A stretch of DNA of 64,000 bases from Siphonodentalium dalli (lineage: Eukaryota > Mollusca > Scaphopoda > Gadilida > Siphonodentaliidae), in NCBI GenBank assembly GCA_032622095.1, contig CP136066.1, positions 202,452,978-202,516,977 of the forward strand. The letters are read 5' to 3'. The notes beneath the pieces were generated by a model. The model searched no databases. It was not told the origin of the DNA and saw only the letters and a list, made by a program, of their open reading frames with translations. Positions within the stretch are counted from its first letter, which is position 1. Each line of letters begins with the position of its first letter. Both the position numbers and the translations under genes were made by a program. Positions 22,381-36,139 of the stretch are shown in pieces.

Positions 22381-24786
22381 GTAATACCGTTTTGTCAGTG
22401 ACTGTTATTGTAATATTGGTAATACATTGCGTCATATCGTTTTGTCAGTGAACATTATTGTAATATTGATAATACGTTGCGTCATACCGTTTTGTTCAGT
22501 AACCGTTAATATATTATTGATAATACATTGCGTCATACCGTTTCGCCAGTGACCGTTAATGTATTATTGATAATACGTAGCGTCATACCCTTTTGTCAGT
22601 GACCATTATTGTAATATTGATAATACGTTGCGTCATACAGTTTTGTCAGTAACCGTTAATGTATTATTGATAATACATTGCGTCATACCGTTTCGCCAGT
22701 GACCATCATTGTAATATTGATAATACGTTGCGTCATACCGTTTTTTTCAGTAACCGTTAATATATTATTGGTAATACATTGCGTCATACCGTTTCGCCAG
22801 TGACCGTTAATGTATTATTGATAATACGTAGCGTCATACCCTTTTGTCAGTGACCATTATTGTAATATTGATAATACGTTGCGTCATATCGTTTTGTCAG
22901 TAACCGTTAATGTATTTGTAATACATTGCGTCATACCGTTTTGTCAGTAACCGTTAATGTATTATTGATAATACATTGCGTCATACCGTTTCGCCAGTGA
23001 CCATTATTGTAATATTGATAATACGTTGCGTCATACCGTTTTGTCAGTAACCGTTAATGTATTGGTAATACATTGCGTCATACCGTTTTGTCAGTGACAA
23101 TTATTGTAATATTGGTAATACGTTGCGTCATACCGTTTTGTCAGTAACCGTTAATGTATTGGTAATACATTGCGTCACACTGTTTTGACAGTAACCGTTA
23201 ATGTATTATTGGTAATACATTGCGTCATATCGTTTTGTCAGTGACCATTATAGTAATATTGATAATACGATGCGTCATACCGTTTTGTTCCGTAACCGTT
23301 AATGTATTATTGGTAATACATTGCGTCATACCGTTTCGCCAGTGACCGTTAATGTATTGTTGATAATACGTAGCGTCATACCCTTTTGTCAGTGACCATT
23401 ATTGTAATATTTATAATACGTTGCGTCATACCGTTTTGTCAGTAACCGTTAATGTATTGGTAATACATTGCGTCATACCGTTTTGTCAGTAACCGTTAAT
23501 GTATTATTGATAATACATTGCGTCATACCGTTTCGCCAGTGACCATTATTGTAATATTGATAATACGTTGCGTCATACCGTTTTGTCAGTAACCGTTAAT
23601 GTATTGGTAATACATTGCGTCATACCGTTTTGTCAGTGACAATTATTGTAATATTGGTAATACGTTGCGTCATACCGTTTTGTCAGTAACCGTTAATGTA
23701 TTGGTAATACATTGCGTCACACTGTTTTGACAGTAACCGTTAATGTATTATTGGTAATACATTGCGTCATATCGTTTTGTCAGTGACCATTATAGTAATA
23801 TTGATAATACGATGCGTCATACCGTTTTGTTCCGTAACCGTTAATGTATTATTGGTAATACATTGCGTCATACCGTTTCGCCAGTGACCGTTAATGTATT
23901 GTTGATAATACGTAGCGTCATACCCTTTTGTCAGTGACCATTATTGTAATATTTATAATACGTTGCGTCATACCGTTTTGTCAGTAACCGTTAATGTATT
24001 GGTAATACATTGCGTCATACCGTTTTGTCAGTAACCGTTAATGTATTATTGATAATACATTGCGTCATACCGTTTCGCCAGTGACCATTATTGTAATATT
24101 GATAATACGTTGCGTCATACCGTTTTGTCAGTAACCGTTAATGTATTATTGGTAATACATTGCGTCATACCGTTTTGTCTTTAACCGTTAGTGTATTGGT
24201 AATACATTGCGTCATACTGTTTTGACAGTAACCGTTAATGTATTATTGGTAATACATTGCGTCATACCGTTTCGCCAGTGACCATTATTGTAATATTGGT
24301 AATACATTGCGTCATACCGTTTTGTCAGTGACCATTATTGTAATATTGGTAATACATTGCGTCATACCGTTTTGTCAGTAACCATTAATGTATTATTGGT
24401 AATACGTTGCGTCATATCGTTTTGTAAGTGACCGTTATTCCAATATTGGTAATACGTTGTGTCAATCCGTTTTGTCAGTAACTGTTATTGTAATATTGGT
24501 AATACGTTGTGTCAATCCGTTTTGTCAGTAACTGTTGTTGTAATATTGGTAATACGTTGCGTCATACCGTTTTGTCAGTGACCATTATTTTAACATTGGT
24601 AATAACCATTATTGTAATATTGGTAATACGTTGCGTTAAACAGTTTTGTCAGTGAACATTATTGTAATATTGGTAATACGTCGTGTCAATCAGTTTTGTC
24701 AGTGACTGTTATTGTAATATTGGTAATACGTTGCGTCATACCGTTTCGTCAGTGACCGTTATTGTAATATTGGTAATATGTTGCGT
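22381..24786 (+). repeat. Satellite of about 44-50 bp units with a 540-bp higher-order repeat
   Basis: The basic unit contains GCGTCATACCGTTTTGTCAG, AACCGTTAATGTATTATTG or ACCATTATTGTAATATTG, and ATAATACRTT. Shorter units lack the ATTATT segment. Distinct variants recur exactly 540 bp apart: the ACACTGTTTTGACAG variant at about 23177 and 23717, and the TTTTGTTCCG variant at about 23285 and 23825. This is a higher-order repeat in the middle of the array. The array stops about 75 bp beyond the sulfatase stop codon. Confidence 0.95.
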
Positions 24787-24859
24787 CAACAATTCGTAAC
24801 AATTGTCTGTCGTTCATTGTGCGATGGGTGTCTAATCAAAGCATTCATTTTCGGCACGT

Positions 24860-25194
24860 TCAAGTTTTCTCAACACAGTTGCAGAATGGGAAGGTTCCAC
24901 AGCACGGCTGTAGGCGTGGGTTCCATGCTAGTTTCGGCATTGTGTACTGGTTTGGAACCTCTTTAATAGTGCGGCGATGCTGAACCGTTTCCTCTTCCAT
25001 GAAAGCCACCACCTTCTGTAGCTCCCTGTTGTTTGAGTGGTCTTTGGGGTGTAATTCACTGGGATCCTCAGTGATATCAAACAGAAGTGGTGGGTCCTGT
25101 CTCCTGGCTAGGTAACAAGTACACTGGAACAAACACTGCTGCATGTTCTGCCAGTAATACGGGGTTTTATAAACAAGTTTCCATACCGTTGTTC
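24860..25194 (-). CDS. STS-like: Sulfatase exon 5 (last) with C-terminal tail
   Basis: 335 bp, residues 462-572 and TGA. It reads [20 protein letters not shown], then [19 protein letters not shown] (the LFD(I/L)xxDPxE block of sulfatases), [20 protein letters not shown] and the Cys-rich end [14 protein letters not shown]. The acceptor is GTTCCTGTGG read in inverse (CCACAG|GA). No AATAAA is visible in the 75 bp before the satellite, so the poly(A) site must lie inside or beyond it, or an additional 3' exon exists. Confidence 0.93.
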
Positions 25195-28100
25195 CTGTGG
25201 TAAAAAAAAAAGAAAATGAAAAAAGAAAACTAACGATTAAAGCCTCACAATGCGTTCATAATAAGAATATAGACAATAACTGACTGTTCTGAGTAGAGTA
25301 GCCTCTATTTTTTGTAGATAAACTCTGCACTTTCGAGCCCTCGAGAAAACCATGGCCTATATATATGCTGTGAAACAAACTTTGGTATACAGATGGCATG
25401 GTGTGCGATTTTTTTCTCTTCGAAGACAAAACTGAATGTTGTGACAATCGTGATCACTGTATGCACACGCGGCCGAACTTACACCATGATTCATCCCATT
25501 ACCTTATTCTGATTACGAAAATATTGTAATCATCTCCCGGGAAAGGTTTTTACTGAATTTCTGGTAGATTCATCGAATTGTTAAAATCGCCTTCAAAAAC
25601 AAAACAACCGATTTTAGAGGACCGTACTAATCCATAATACAAAATCTCGAATCGAATCATTGCATCAGTGGTATCGAGAGTGAAGATATAGATATCACTT
25701 GACTGAGTGGCCGTACCGGTATCAATTTGCTCACTTGGTAACGACGATAAGTGATCGTATATAATGTAAATATTATCCATAAATGGTTCAGATTCACATT
25801 TAACCAATTAAGTGCGCATTTGTTGTGTCCATCTGTGCTATAAAATAATGAAACAGTATCTTAAGCAATAATGAAGCCAATAAGCAATCACATTCACGCA
25901 GCCGAAGTTCGACATATATAATATATATGAAATTTTGCTACATCAGTTACACCAGTAGTGCAATGCTTCGGTGGTCTATATAGTATAGCTCAGCCTGTAA
26001 CACTGTTTGTGTTTGTGGTCTTTCGTTGGTATCAAAAGGTATCTTCGCGAAAAAGTTAAGGTGTCCGTTGAGAATGCAACTGGTGCCAATGATTCGATAC
26101 AATTCGAATCAGGACAGCCGATTACGAATGGAATAGTATCAGACGAATGATTCCGAATCGCATCGAATCGATTAATATAATGCCCAATTTAGCTCATGTT
26201 TCATCATTTCTCAGCCAAAATGATACAATTTGATGTAAATTAGTCTAATATAATTATTGATATGTCAAAGTTATGTGCAACGAATTTTCGAAAACTATCA
26301 TAGTAGTGTGAAATTTCTATGTATTGTGTTCCATTTTAACTGGTACCAAGGATTCACCCATGTATGTTTCTTGAGAGGGACTTCAAGTGATTCAACCATG
26401 TATGTTTCTTGAAGGGGAGGTCAAGGATTCACCCATGTATGTTTCTTGAGGGGGAGTTCAAGGATTCACCCATGTATGTTTCTTGAGGGGGAGTTCAAGG
26501 ATTCACCCATGTATGTTTCTTGAGAGGGAGTTCAAGGATTCACCCATGTATGTTTCTTGAGGGGGAGTTCAAGGATTCACCCATGTATGTTTTTTGAGAG
26601 GGCGTTCAAGAATTCACCCATGTCTGTTTCTTGAGGGGGAGTTCAAGGATTCACCCATGTATGTTTCTTGAGAGGGAGTTCAAGGATTCACCCATGTATG
26701 TTTCTTGAGGGGGAGTTCAAGGATTCACCCATGTATGTTTATTGAGGGGGTACCAAGGATTCACCCATGTATGTTTCTTGAGGGGGAGTTCAAGGATTCA
26801 CCCATATATGTTTCTTGAGGGGGAGTTCAAGGATTCACCCATGTATGTTTCTTGAGGGGGGAGTTCAAGTGATTCACCCATGTATGTTTCTTGAGGGGGA
26901 GTTCAAGTGATTCACCCATGTATGTTTCTTGAGGGGGAGTTCAAGTGATTCACCCATGTATGTTTCTTGAGGGGGAGTCCAAGGATTCACCCATGTATGT
27001 TTCTTGAAGGGGAGTTCAAGGATTCACCCATGTATGTTTCTTGAGGGGGAGTTCAAGGATTCACCCATGTATGTTTCTTGAGGGGGAGTTCAAGTGATTC
27101 ACCCATGTATGTTTCTTGAGGGGGAGTTCAAGTGATTCACCCATGTATGTTTCTTGAGGGGGAGTTCAAGTGATTCACACATGTATGTTTCTTGAGGGGG
27201 AGTTCAAGGATTCACCCATGTATGTTTCTTGAGGGGGAGTTCAAGTGATTCACCCATGTATGTTTCTTGAGGGGGAGTTCAAGTGATTCACCTATGTATG
27301 TTTCTTGAGGGGGAGTTCAAGTGATTCACCCATGTATGTTTCTTGAGGGGGAGTCCAAGGATTCACCCATGTATGTTTCTTGAGGGGGGAGTTCAAGGAT
27401 TCACCCATGTATGTTTCTTGAGGGGGAGTTCAAGGATTCACCCATGTATGTTTCTTGAGGGGGGGTTCAAGTGATTCACCCATGTATGTTTCTTGAGGGG
27501 GAGTTCAATGATTCACCCATGTATGTTTCTTGAGGGGGAGTTCAAGGATTCACCCATGTATGTTTCTTGATGGGGAGTTCAAGGATTCACCCATGTATGT
27601 TTCTTGAGGGGGAGTTCAAGGATTCACCCATGTATGTTTCTTGAGGGGGAGTCCAAGGATTCACCCATGTATGTTTCTTGAGGGGGAGTTCAAGGATTCA
27701 CCCATGTATGTTTCTTGAGGGGCAGTGCAAGGATTCACCCATGTATGTTTCTTGAGGGGGAGTTCAAGGATTCACCCGTGTATGTTTCTTGAGGGGGAGT
27801 TCAAGGATTCACCCATGTATGTTTCTTGAGGGGGAGTTCAAGTGATCAATTCGAATGGGGATTCCCATGCAAATCTCCACAGCAAAGTTCTATCTGAAGC
27901 ATTTGTCTGAGAACTAAAGCAGCTATTATTAAACATACATATATGTGACTCGCCATATCAAATCCAGTCGTAAGTCGGGAGTTTTTTACCATGTGCCAAT
28001 GAATTCTCTTATATATGCGAGTCGACCATAGGTCGCCTCGCATATATAAGAGAATTCATTGGCCTAACAATTTTTTATCATTTTTTTTAAATAAATGTTT

Positions 28101-31100
28101 CTTACAATTTTTAGGACATAAAAAAACATCCATTACCCTGCAGGGAGCCCCACACATATATAGAAGCATATAGAAGAGTGTCGTCTGATCATGTTAGTCT
28201 GGGGATCTGTATGGGTGAAATTATAAAACAAGAAAAAATTGTAAAAAATTGTTAGGCCAATGCATTCTCTTATATATGCGAGGCGACCTATGGTCGACTC
28301 GCATATATAAGAGAATGCATTGGCACAGGGTAAAAAAAATCCCGACTTACGACTGGATTTGATATGGTGGGTCACATATAGCAATTAACTGGCGACTAGA
28401 AAAACTTGTGAAAAATCAATATACAATTCGAAAAGAAATACACCAACAAATCGCAAGCCGACCTGCCAGATAAATATGTATTGTTTTCAATACCGCACAA
28501 AGTCATACCATTAATATTTGCAACTCTGTAACTTTTGCTGCGGAGATTTGCATGGAATGCTCATTCAAAATTGGTCATTTGACATCCTCCTTAATCCAGG
28601 ATCTAAGGGGTTGAGGTGACACTAAGTGCGAAAATATTATGGATATATTGCTGAATTGACTTTTCTTGAGTGGTGCATCAGTTTACACACGTTTTCAAAT
28701 CTTCGGCTGCTATTTGCGTACAACAAACTACAGCTTTGTATAGATTTAGGTTAAAATATCGATAGTCCAACTTAATAAGAATATTTCCAAAACTTAAATT
28801 GAAATCGTTTTGTGGTTTTACGCTTTTAGTGTGTGGAAATGTACACAATCCAATAATGAACTACCTTCCACATACCTTGGTCTGGCCTGTATCTCGCTGC
28901 ATGTATCTCATCACCACAATAATGAACCATAAACGTGTGTCTTGTTGTGTTCTCTCGCCCTGTTAGATGTGGGATCATATCTTTTCCGTCAATATATCGG
29001 TCACGTGGTACAGATGCACCAATGATGTTGGCTACAGTCGGAAGCACGTCCATGAATATCGACGGCTCAGCTGTAACCGTGTTTGGTGGAATCTTCCCAG
29101 GCCACTTGATTATCGTCGGAACCCGAATGCCACCGTCAACTGCACCATGTGTTTTGCCCCCTGGAAATTTGTCGTGTTAGTTTAAAGGTACTCAATCCGA
29201 TTAAGCGCCCCTAAATTACTATTTATTTGGCTTCGGGGGTAAAAAATATTTTATTCGAGTCGATGAACCCACCCTTCAAAGTTCAGAGTAATCAGATATC
29301 GATTTTTGAGTTTTGTGATTTTTTTTGAAATCTTGTCCAGTTCCACTCACTCAAACGGACAAATTACTGACAAATTGCGGGTGTAAGATGGATAACTCTA
29401 AAATCAAGTGGTTACTATTAACAATAGGTTCCTCAACTCGAATCAAATATGTTTTACCCCCGAAGCCAAAGAAATAGTAATTTAGGGGTGCTTAATCGGA
29501 TTGAGTATCTTTAAGGGGGAGAGATTGAATATACTTAAGTGACATTGAATTTTTTTATAAAACTAGGTTTGAAACAGTCCCTATAACCAGGGCACACATA
29601 TGAAGGCTGATTAAGATCTAAGCCCCATTTTTTTTCAACGAAAATAATGTGTTTGTATTTTTAGCTTTACTCGTTTGCATGTATTGTGTATGTTCGTATG
29701 TTATTTAATATTGCATGTATCTCTAGTCCAATGTATTACACATATCAGTACGATGTTGCATCTGAACATATCTGTTTTGTAATGTTTCTTTGAACCCCCA
29801 ATGTTTGTTCCATGCGTAAATAGTGTAAATAGTTGTCTCATGTCCTATGTAAAAAATGGCTGAGAATAAAGCATTTATTCATTCATTCAAAGGACGCACG
29901 GTTTGCTGAAATCCAGCCACAAATGGCAAGAGATTTACAAGAAAGAATATCTCGGGATCTATCAGGCTAAACATCTTGAGCAATTACTAAGAGACGTCAA
30001 AGACAATGGATTTGAATACATCTGATAGGTTGAAAATATTGGTATCTTTTTTGTCCCTTCAGTACCAAGAAAACTGCTAGAATAAAAAATAATTTCACAC
30101 AACACTCCAATCACCAACTAGCTTATTGTCTTGGCCCTATGAGAAAGGGTTAACTATTTTAACCTGAATTCAGATTGACTCCAGCTACATATTAGCACTA
30201 ACCCGGCTATCATGTTGATTATCTTCCGATAGCAAAGTGGGTTCAGAGGGAAGAATCCATAAACCTCGTGTTTCTCATATAAACTCAAAAGTACCACTAC
30301 TCGTGAATGCGAATATTCGAATTGTTTTCCTCCGGAAATATCTTGAGTGTCGTTCTCCTAGATTCACGGTGGGGAATCACGTGGTTTCGAGTTGATGAGT
30401 ATCACGCATTCAAAATGGTCGAGGCGATATAAAACGCGACCAATAGCGAGGAAAAAAGGTAATAAACTAAGATATGATATATTACATAGTATTTTGACTG
30501 CTCCCAGAAGATGCTATACTATTTTTTTACAAACAAGCTGATACCTCATTTATGTCCAAATTCACATTTGTTTGCTCTAACATTCTGACCAAAGTTGTCA
30601 GTCGAGGGATTTTCCAAGATGCATGGACTAAGAGACGTCCATGTATTCTACGCACCTCCGACAGGCAACTTTCGTCAGAATGTTATAGAAAACCACTAAG
30701 TATTTCTGAACAAATAAGGTATCAACTTGTTTCAAATACAAACCGGCATATGCTCGTAACAGTCAAACTGCTATGTTTTGTGTGAGTTCCTCGTAAATTA
30801 TGATTCTGTGCGTTTCCATCCTCGAAACCACGTGATTCCCCATCGTGAGATTGATGTTTTTTCAAACGCGAGAGTAATTTGATTTTGATTCTTTTGGACA
30901 TGTACAGGCACATATTACTACAATGGACGCCTGTCGAGTTAACCCTTTCATGGCGGGATCTGCGCTGGTGCAGCATTAAGAATTCTGCGGCAGTGCATTA
31001 TCTTGTATATGCTAGTCTCGCATATAAGATAATGTACTGCATGGCTTCAAGGTCAAGGTAAATAATGTTATCTAGAGTCCAATGGGAGACTCTCATATAT

Positions 31101-34100
31101 AAGAGAATGCATTGGCACTGGTTTTTAACAAAAATTCAGGAAGCTCCAATCATGGGAGGGTTAACCAACGTGGCGAGGAAGATCTAAACAAACAATTGAT
31201 TTAATTAAACATACCCATATATATTCCATTCCAGCCGCCATCACGCTCTCCATTGGCACCCATTTCCTCCAAATGACCTCCATTGTCAGACGAGAAATAC
31301 GAAAATGTGCTGTTTCCGAATCCACGATCGTCGAGTGCGTGTTGCACTTTCCCAACAGCCCAATCTAACTCCATGACGCCGTCACCATAGCGACCATGCT
31401 GCGATTTTCCTTTAAACATGTCACTAATACCCAAGTAAGTGTGGACCTGGTGCCAGGCAATGAAAAGTAAGAATGGCACCTTGTCTGCTGCCCTGTCATC
31501 TAAGAACTCGACAGCTTCGTTCACAAATCGTTGTGTGAGAGTTTCCAGAACTATAGGTTGCTCTACGACTTCATTGTTTCTTATGAGTAGATCGTTCAGC
31601 AAAACAATGTTTGATAGCACCACCACGATTGTTGTAATCGGGACAGCGAGAAAAACTATCCCAGCTATCATCACGTAAGCATTGATCGCACCATGCTTCC
31701 ATGACATGCACAGAGAGAAGCATATTATAACAACAACGCTCATTAATCGATACTGCCACAACGGAAATGCGGCGTCCACCAAGGTGTCTCCCTCAAACCC
31801 AAAGTCTTTTAAATTTGTCCATGGAATTCCGTAGTAATGATCGAACCCCTGATTCAATGGACTGTGTATATTATCTCCGAATGTATGTTTGTGCCATCCA
31901 AGATGCCATTTTCCTGAAAATCAAGATAATGCAAATTATGCAATACACATGCACATATGCAAATATAGAGGACTAGCAGGGTTACCCGGCGTTGCACAGG
32001 TTAATGCGATGTGAAACCCTCTGTGTGTTGTGGATATTTGTTGGGAATAGAAAATGCTCTTGCTTAAAGTGTTATACGTTTTCTCATAAATTGTATATTC
32101 AAATAGCATCACAAAACATGATTATTACAGTCATGGAATATAATTAGTGGCTCACCTTGTCAATTGTCATTCTGTTTATCGCGATTAATCCGTTCCACCA
32201 ATAATGAAGTATTTATGTATTTACAACTGCGTATACATTAGATGATACATGGACATCATGAACACATTAGTTCGATAAAAGATGATAATTGGGTTTTACA
32301 TATTCAAGTTGAGATGTATCAATCACTCTAGTGGGTTGGACTAAGATCTCGAGGACACCTGGCTATCATAACTCCATGAAGATACAGATGTTTCAAAGAA
32401 ATTTCCAGGTGCTACTCTGTTCATGGTGCTATATATTGGCTAAATATTCTCAGTTTAAACGAAATGTTGCTGCGCCTATATATCAACTATATGTGCCAGG
32501 CACAGAGCGAGATTTTGAGTTGTTTATGTCAGTCGATGAGTCTGTTCTAAAACCCTTGTCAGATGTCAGTATTGGGAGGATTCTGAAAAGTCTTGTGCTA
32601 CTAACTGCATTTTCTTGTATATCAGAAGAAACTATATTTGACTGCACACTGTGACCACTATTTATGAACAGGCCTTCCATATCTCTTGACAAATTGTAAC
32701 TTTTTTGTGGAAACTGTATTGAATGGAACAGACTCAATTTTGTTATAATATATATGCAATCCTCTGACGGTTCGATGTCTCTCAGTTTACACGAATATAT
32801 GTATATCTCTTCAATAGAATGATAAATATACATTTAATGCTTCTTCTACGTATCTCTTTTTGCTAGCTCATTGTGTGAATGCCCTGATTGCCATATAAAT
32901 ATGACAGGTAAGAAGATATAATCAAGTGACTTAAGTGGGTCACCATATGTCGGGATTGTGAAATGTGAACGCCCAAAACTACTTAAAATGGTATGGAGAT
33001 GGCCTGGGTGACTGTATATAACTTATACGTGGATATCGGCGAATAGCAATCTCATCAATGATAGTGCATATCCGCTCGCCATCCGTGACGCAAACGACAC
33101 CAAATGTGATTTAATTCATGGTATATTATTAAAGAAAAACGTGTATGAATTTGGTTGGAATTGGGGCCAAATATATTTGTATCAGCTTTTGCCTCTTTTG
33201 ACATATTTAAACCACGCCCATTAGACTCATGGATGCATGATATACTGGCGATGATTATATATAATTTTGGTCGTAATCAGCAACTAAATAAATTCTGAGA
33301 ATAATTATGACCCAACATCTCTCACCCAAACGACAGCAATTTGGCATCTTTAAATCACACGATGATATTCCTCATATCATAGAGAAGAATAATATATCAA
33401 TTTGGTGGAAATCTGGGCTAAAATAGTTTATTAAATCAATTGTTGATGCAACGCTGACTCGAACAACGCCATATTGCGAAGGTGATTATGTATTCGTTTG
33501 GTGGAAATCGGCGACAAAACTATTTCACCATATTTTTTTTATTTTGCCGACCTCCCTCTTTTCTTCCACTGACACCAACAGCGTCATTTTAGAAAAAATT
33601 TAACCCGCACCATTATCTTCCTTGTAAAAAGTTTCCTCTCTTAGAACGCCTTGGTGCCATGTCGATTGTACCGCGTGAAGTTATATATAGAACGCACACA
33701 GACACACAGAAAGACAGACAGACAGACAGACAGCACGATTTGATTTCTTGTATCATTTGAGAAGAATGTGTCTGAATTTGATGGTAATTGGTACTAAAAA
33801 TATTTTGTATCAGTTTTTGGTGACCCTCCCGTCCCTATTTCGGACTCAAGCTGCACACACTAAGACTCATTAGAGATTAGAGATGAATATATATGAAATT
33901 GGTGAAAATTGGTGAGTATACAAATTCGTATCAAATTTAAGGTCCCCATATTTCTCACCCATAGGGCACCTATTTGGTGTATCTAAACCACACGATAAGA
34001 TTCCTCGTATCACGGAGAAGAATATGTATCAATCTGGTGGAAATCGGCACTAAACATATACATATATTTTTTTGTGTCCCTCTCATCTCTATACACCACT

Positions 34101-35072
34101 GACTCTCGAATGGCTCCACTTGTGACATCCTTAAACCACACGATTACACTCCTGATATCATGGAGATGATTGTTTATAAGTTTGGTGATAATCGGCGACT
34201 AAACAATTTTTTTTATCAAATTTGGTGCCAATCCCTCCCCTCCCCATCTCTCACCCAAACAGCACCACTATAGCGTCTTTAAATCACACGATTAGATTCC
34301 TCGTATCACGGATAAGAACGTGTATCAATTTGGTGGAAATTGGCGCTAAAAAAATTGTGCATCAATTTTGGTGCCCCTGTCCCTTTCAATGCAACCCTGA
34401 CTCGAATGAGGCCACATTTGACAGATATAAGCCACACCATTAGACTCCTCATACCATGGGGATGACTTTGTATAAGAGTGGTGGCAATCGGCGACTAAAC
34501 CAATTATTATCAAATTTAGTGCCCACCCCTCCCAATCTCTCACCCAAAAGACAACAATTTGGCGTTGTTAAATCGCACAATTAGATTCCTTGTATCATGA
34601 AGAAGAATATATATCAATTTGGTGGAAATCGGCGTTAAAATTAGTTTTATCAATTTTGGTGCCCCTCTCCCCTTCCGTGCATCCCTGACTCGAACGACGC
34701 CACTTTTGACATATTTAAACCACACCGTTGGATTCTTCATATCATGTGGATGATTATATGTAAGTTTCATGGCAATCGGCGACAGAAAAAAATCTGCCCC
34801 TCCCCCTTCCGGGCACCCCTGACGCGAACGGCGCGACTTTTGCCATATTTAAACCACACCAGTAGATTCCTCATATTATGGGGATGATTATATATAAGTT
34901 TGGTGGCAATCAGCGACAATTTTTTTTCTGCCCCTCCCCCTTTTCTGCCCCTGACAACAACGGCGCCACTTTAGAAAATTCTAACCCCGACCATTATCTT
35001 TCTCGTAAAAAGCTACTCCTAGTAGACCCCTTTGGCATCATCTAGATGGTCCCCTGTGAATTTCTATAGAAC

Positions 35073-35107
<35 letters not shown>

Positions 35108-35337
35108 TTCGCAAATATAGATATAGATAACCAATTGTGAGACAGAATTATACCTTTGCGTCGTAACTAGCTACGCAATTAAGACCCTGGGTAAATTCGA
35201 GGATCAAGTAGCAATGAAAATGAATTGAAAAGAATTATTCAAACCATTTCGCCAACATGGGGATACATATGCCAATCTGTTTTGTTTCAATCTTACACAT
35301 TATCTATTATATATTTTGAAAGATCTGTGTATGTGTT

Positions 35338-35368
<31 letters not shown>

Positions 35369-36095
35369 TTGAAATCGATGGACTCGAAAACGACTAAGCC
35401 AATTTCGATGAAATTTGGTATTTGGATGTGTTTTCGGCCGGAGACGAACATAGGCATATTTATTTGTCCGTGCGAGGTCAACTTTTCACGTGCGGAGGTC
35501 AAATCTGTTTTTACGCCGTTTTTGCGCTAATATATTTCAGTTCGGTGCTCACAAATCGATTCGATATAGCGCGAATAATAAATTGCCAGTCATATAATTT
35601 GCACGGTTAGAATCTGTGGCGTGTCCTCTTTCCAACGATATATAATATGTATGTATCCGTTTTAGTTATCTGCCTCAATTATTAGGTACAAGTGGTCCGA
35701 TGCTTTTATCGGGATAAAATCAATGCGTAATTTCTATGACGTCGTCAGAGGTCATAAAGTTAGATTACGTTAACTCTCACCCTGCCGATGCATTTGACTG
35801 TGTCGCGTTAACTCATCACCGGCCGAGGTATCCGCAAATGACATTGGGCTATATATCTCGCAAACGGGTGTAGCTATCGACTTGAAATTTGGTATGTGAA
35901 TGTATCTTGCCCCGGATACGAATTTTATCGGGTCGCCGAGCACGTGCGACACCAGCTTCGCGCATGCGCAGACCAGATCTAGGAAACGGGTGGAGCTATC
36001 GACTTGAAATTTGGTTTTTGAATAGCCCGGACGAAGTCGGGTCACCTTCTAGTCTATTATATATTTTGAAAGATCTGTGTGTGTATGTGTTTGTT

Positions 36096-36139
<44 letters not shown>

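Larger units (their letters stand above)
25195..28875 (-). other. Sulfatase intron 4 (3681 bp)
   Basis: Phase 1, GT-AG. It contains the 37-bp minisatellite 26345-27845 and a fold-back with two 69-bp palindromes at 27945-28375. The stretch 25200-26340 is AT-rich and otherwise unassigned. Confidence 0.9.
29161..31214 (-). other. Sulfatase intron 3 (2054 bp)
   Basis: Phase 1, GT-AG. It contains a complete TTAA-flanked MITE only 21 bp from the exon 4 acceptor, a LINE-like 3' tail, an inverted repeat and a piggyBac-type MITE 54 bp inside the donor. A branch-point-like CTAAC lies about 18 nt before the acceptor. Confidence 0.88.
31973..35127 (-). mobile_element. Minus-strand Helitron-like element, 3.2 kb
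   Basis: Read on the minus strand it begins A|TCTATATCTATATTTGCG followed by CTGT repeats and ends GCAACGCCGGGTAACCCTGC plus TAG|T. These are TC/CTAG termini with a hairpin-capable GC stretch and an A|T insertion site. The body is built of degenerate tandem modules of about 130 bp carrying CGATTTCCACCAAATTGATA and AATCTAATCGTGTGGTTT motifs. A second CAGA run and matching flank at 33600-33735 indicate it is two related units. No Rep/helicase is encoded. A related plus-strand fragment lies at 46616-46975. Confidence 0.75.

Noticed and set aside
8806-27845. Regular repeats looking like CRISPR arrays (8806-9617, 20467-21345, 22381-24786, 26345-27845)
   Set aside because: Units are head to tail with no unique spacers, there are no cas genes, and the context is an intron-bearing animal locus. 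They are minisatellites or satellites.
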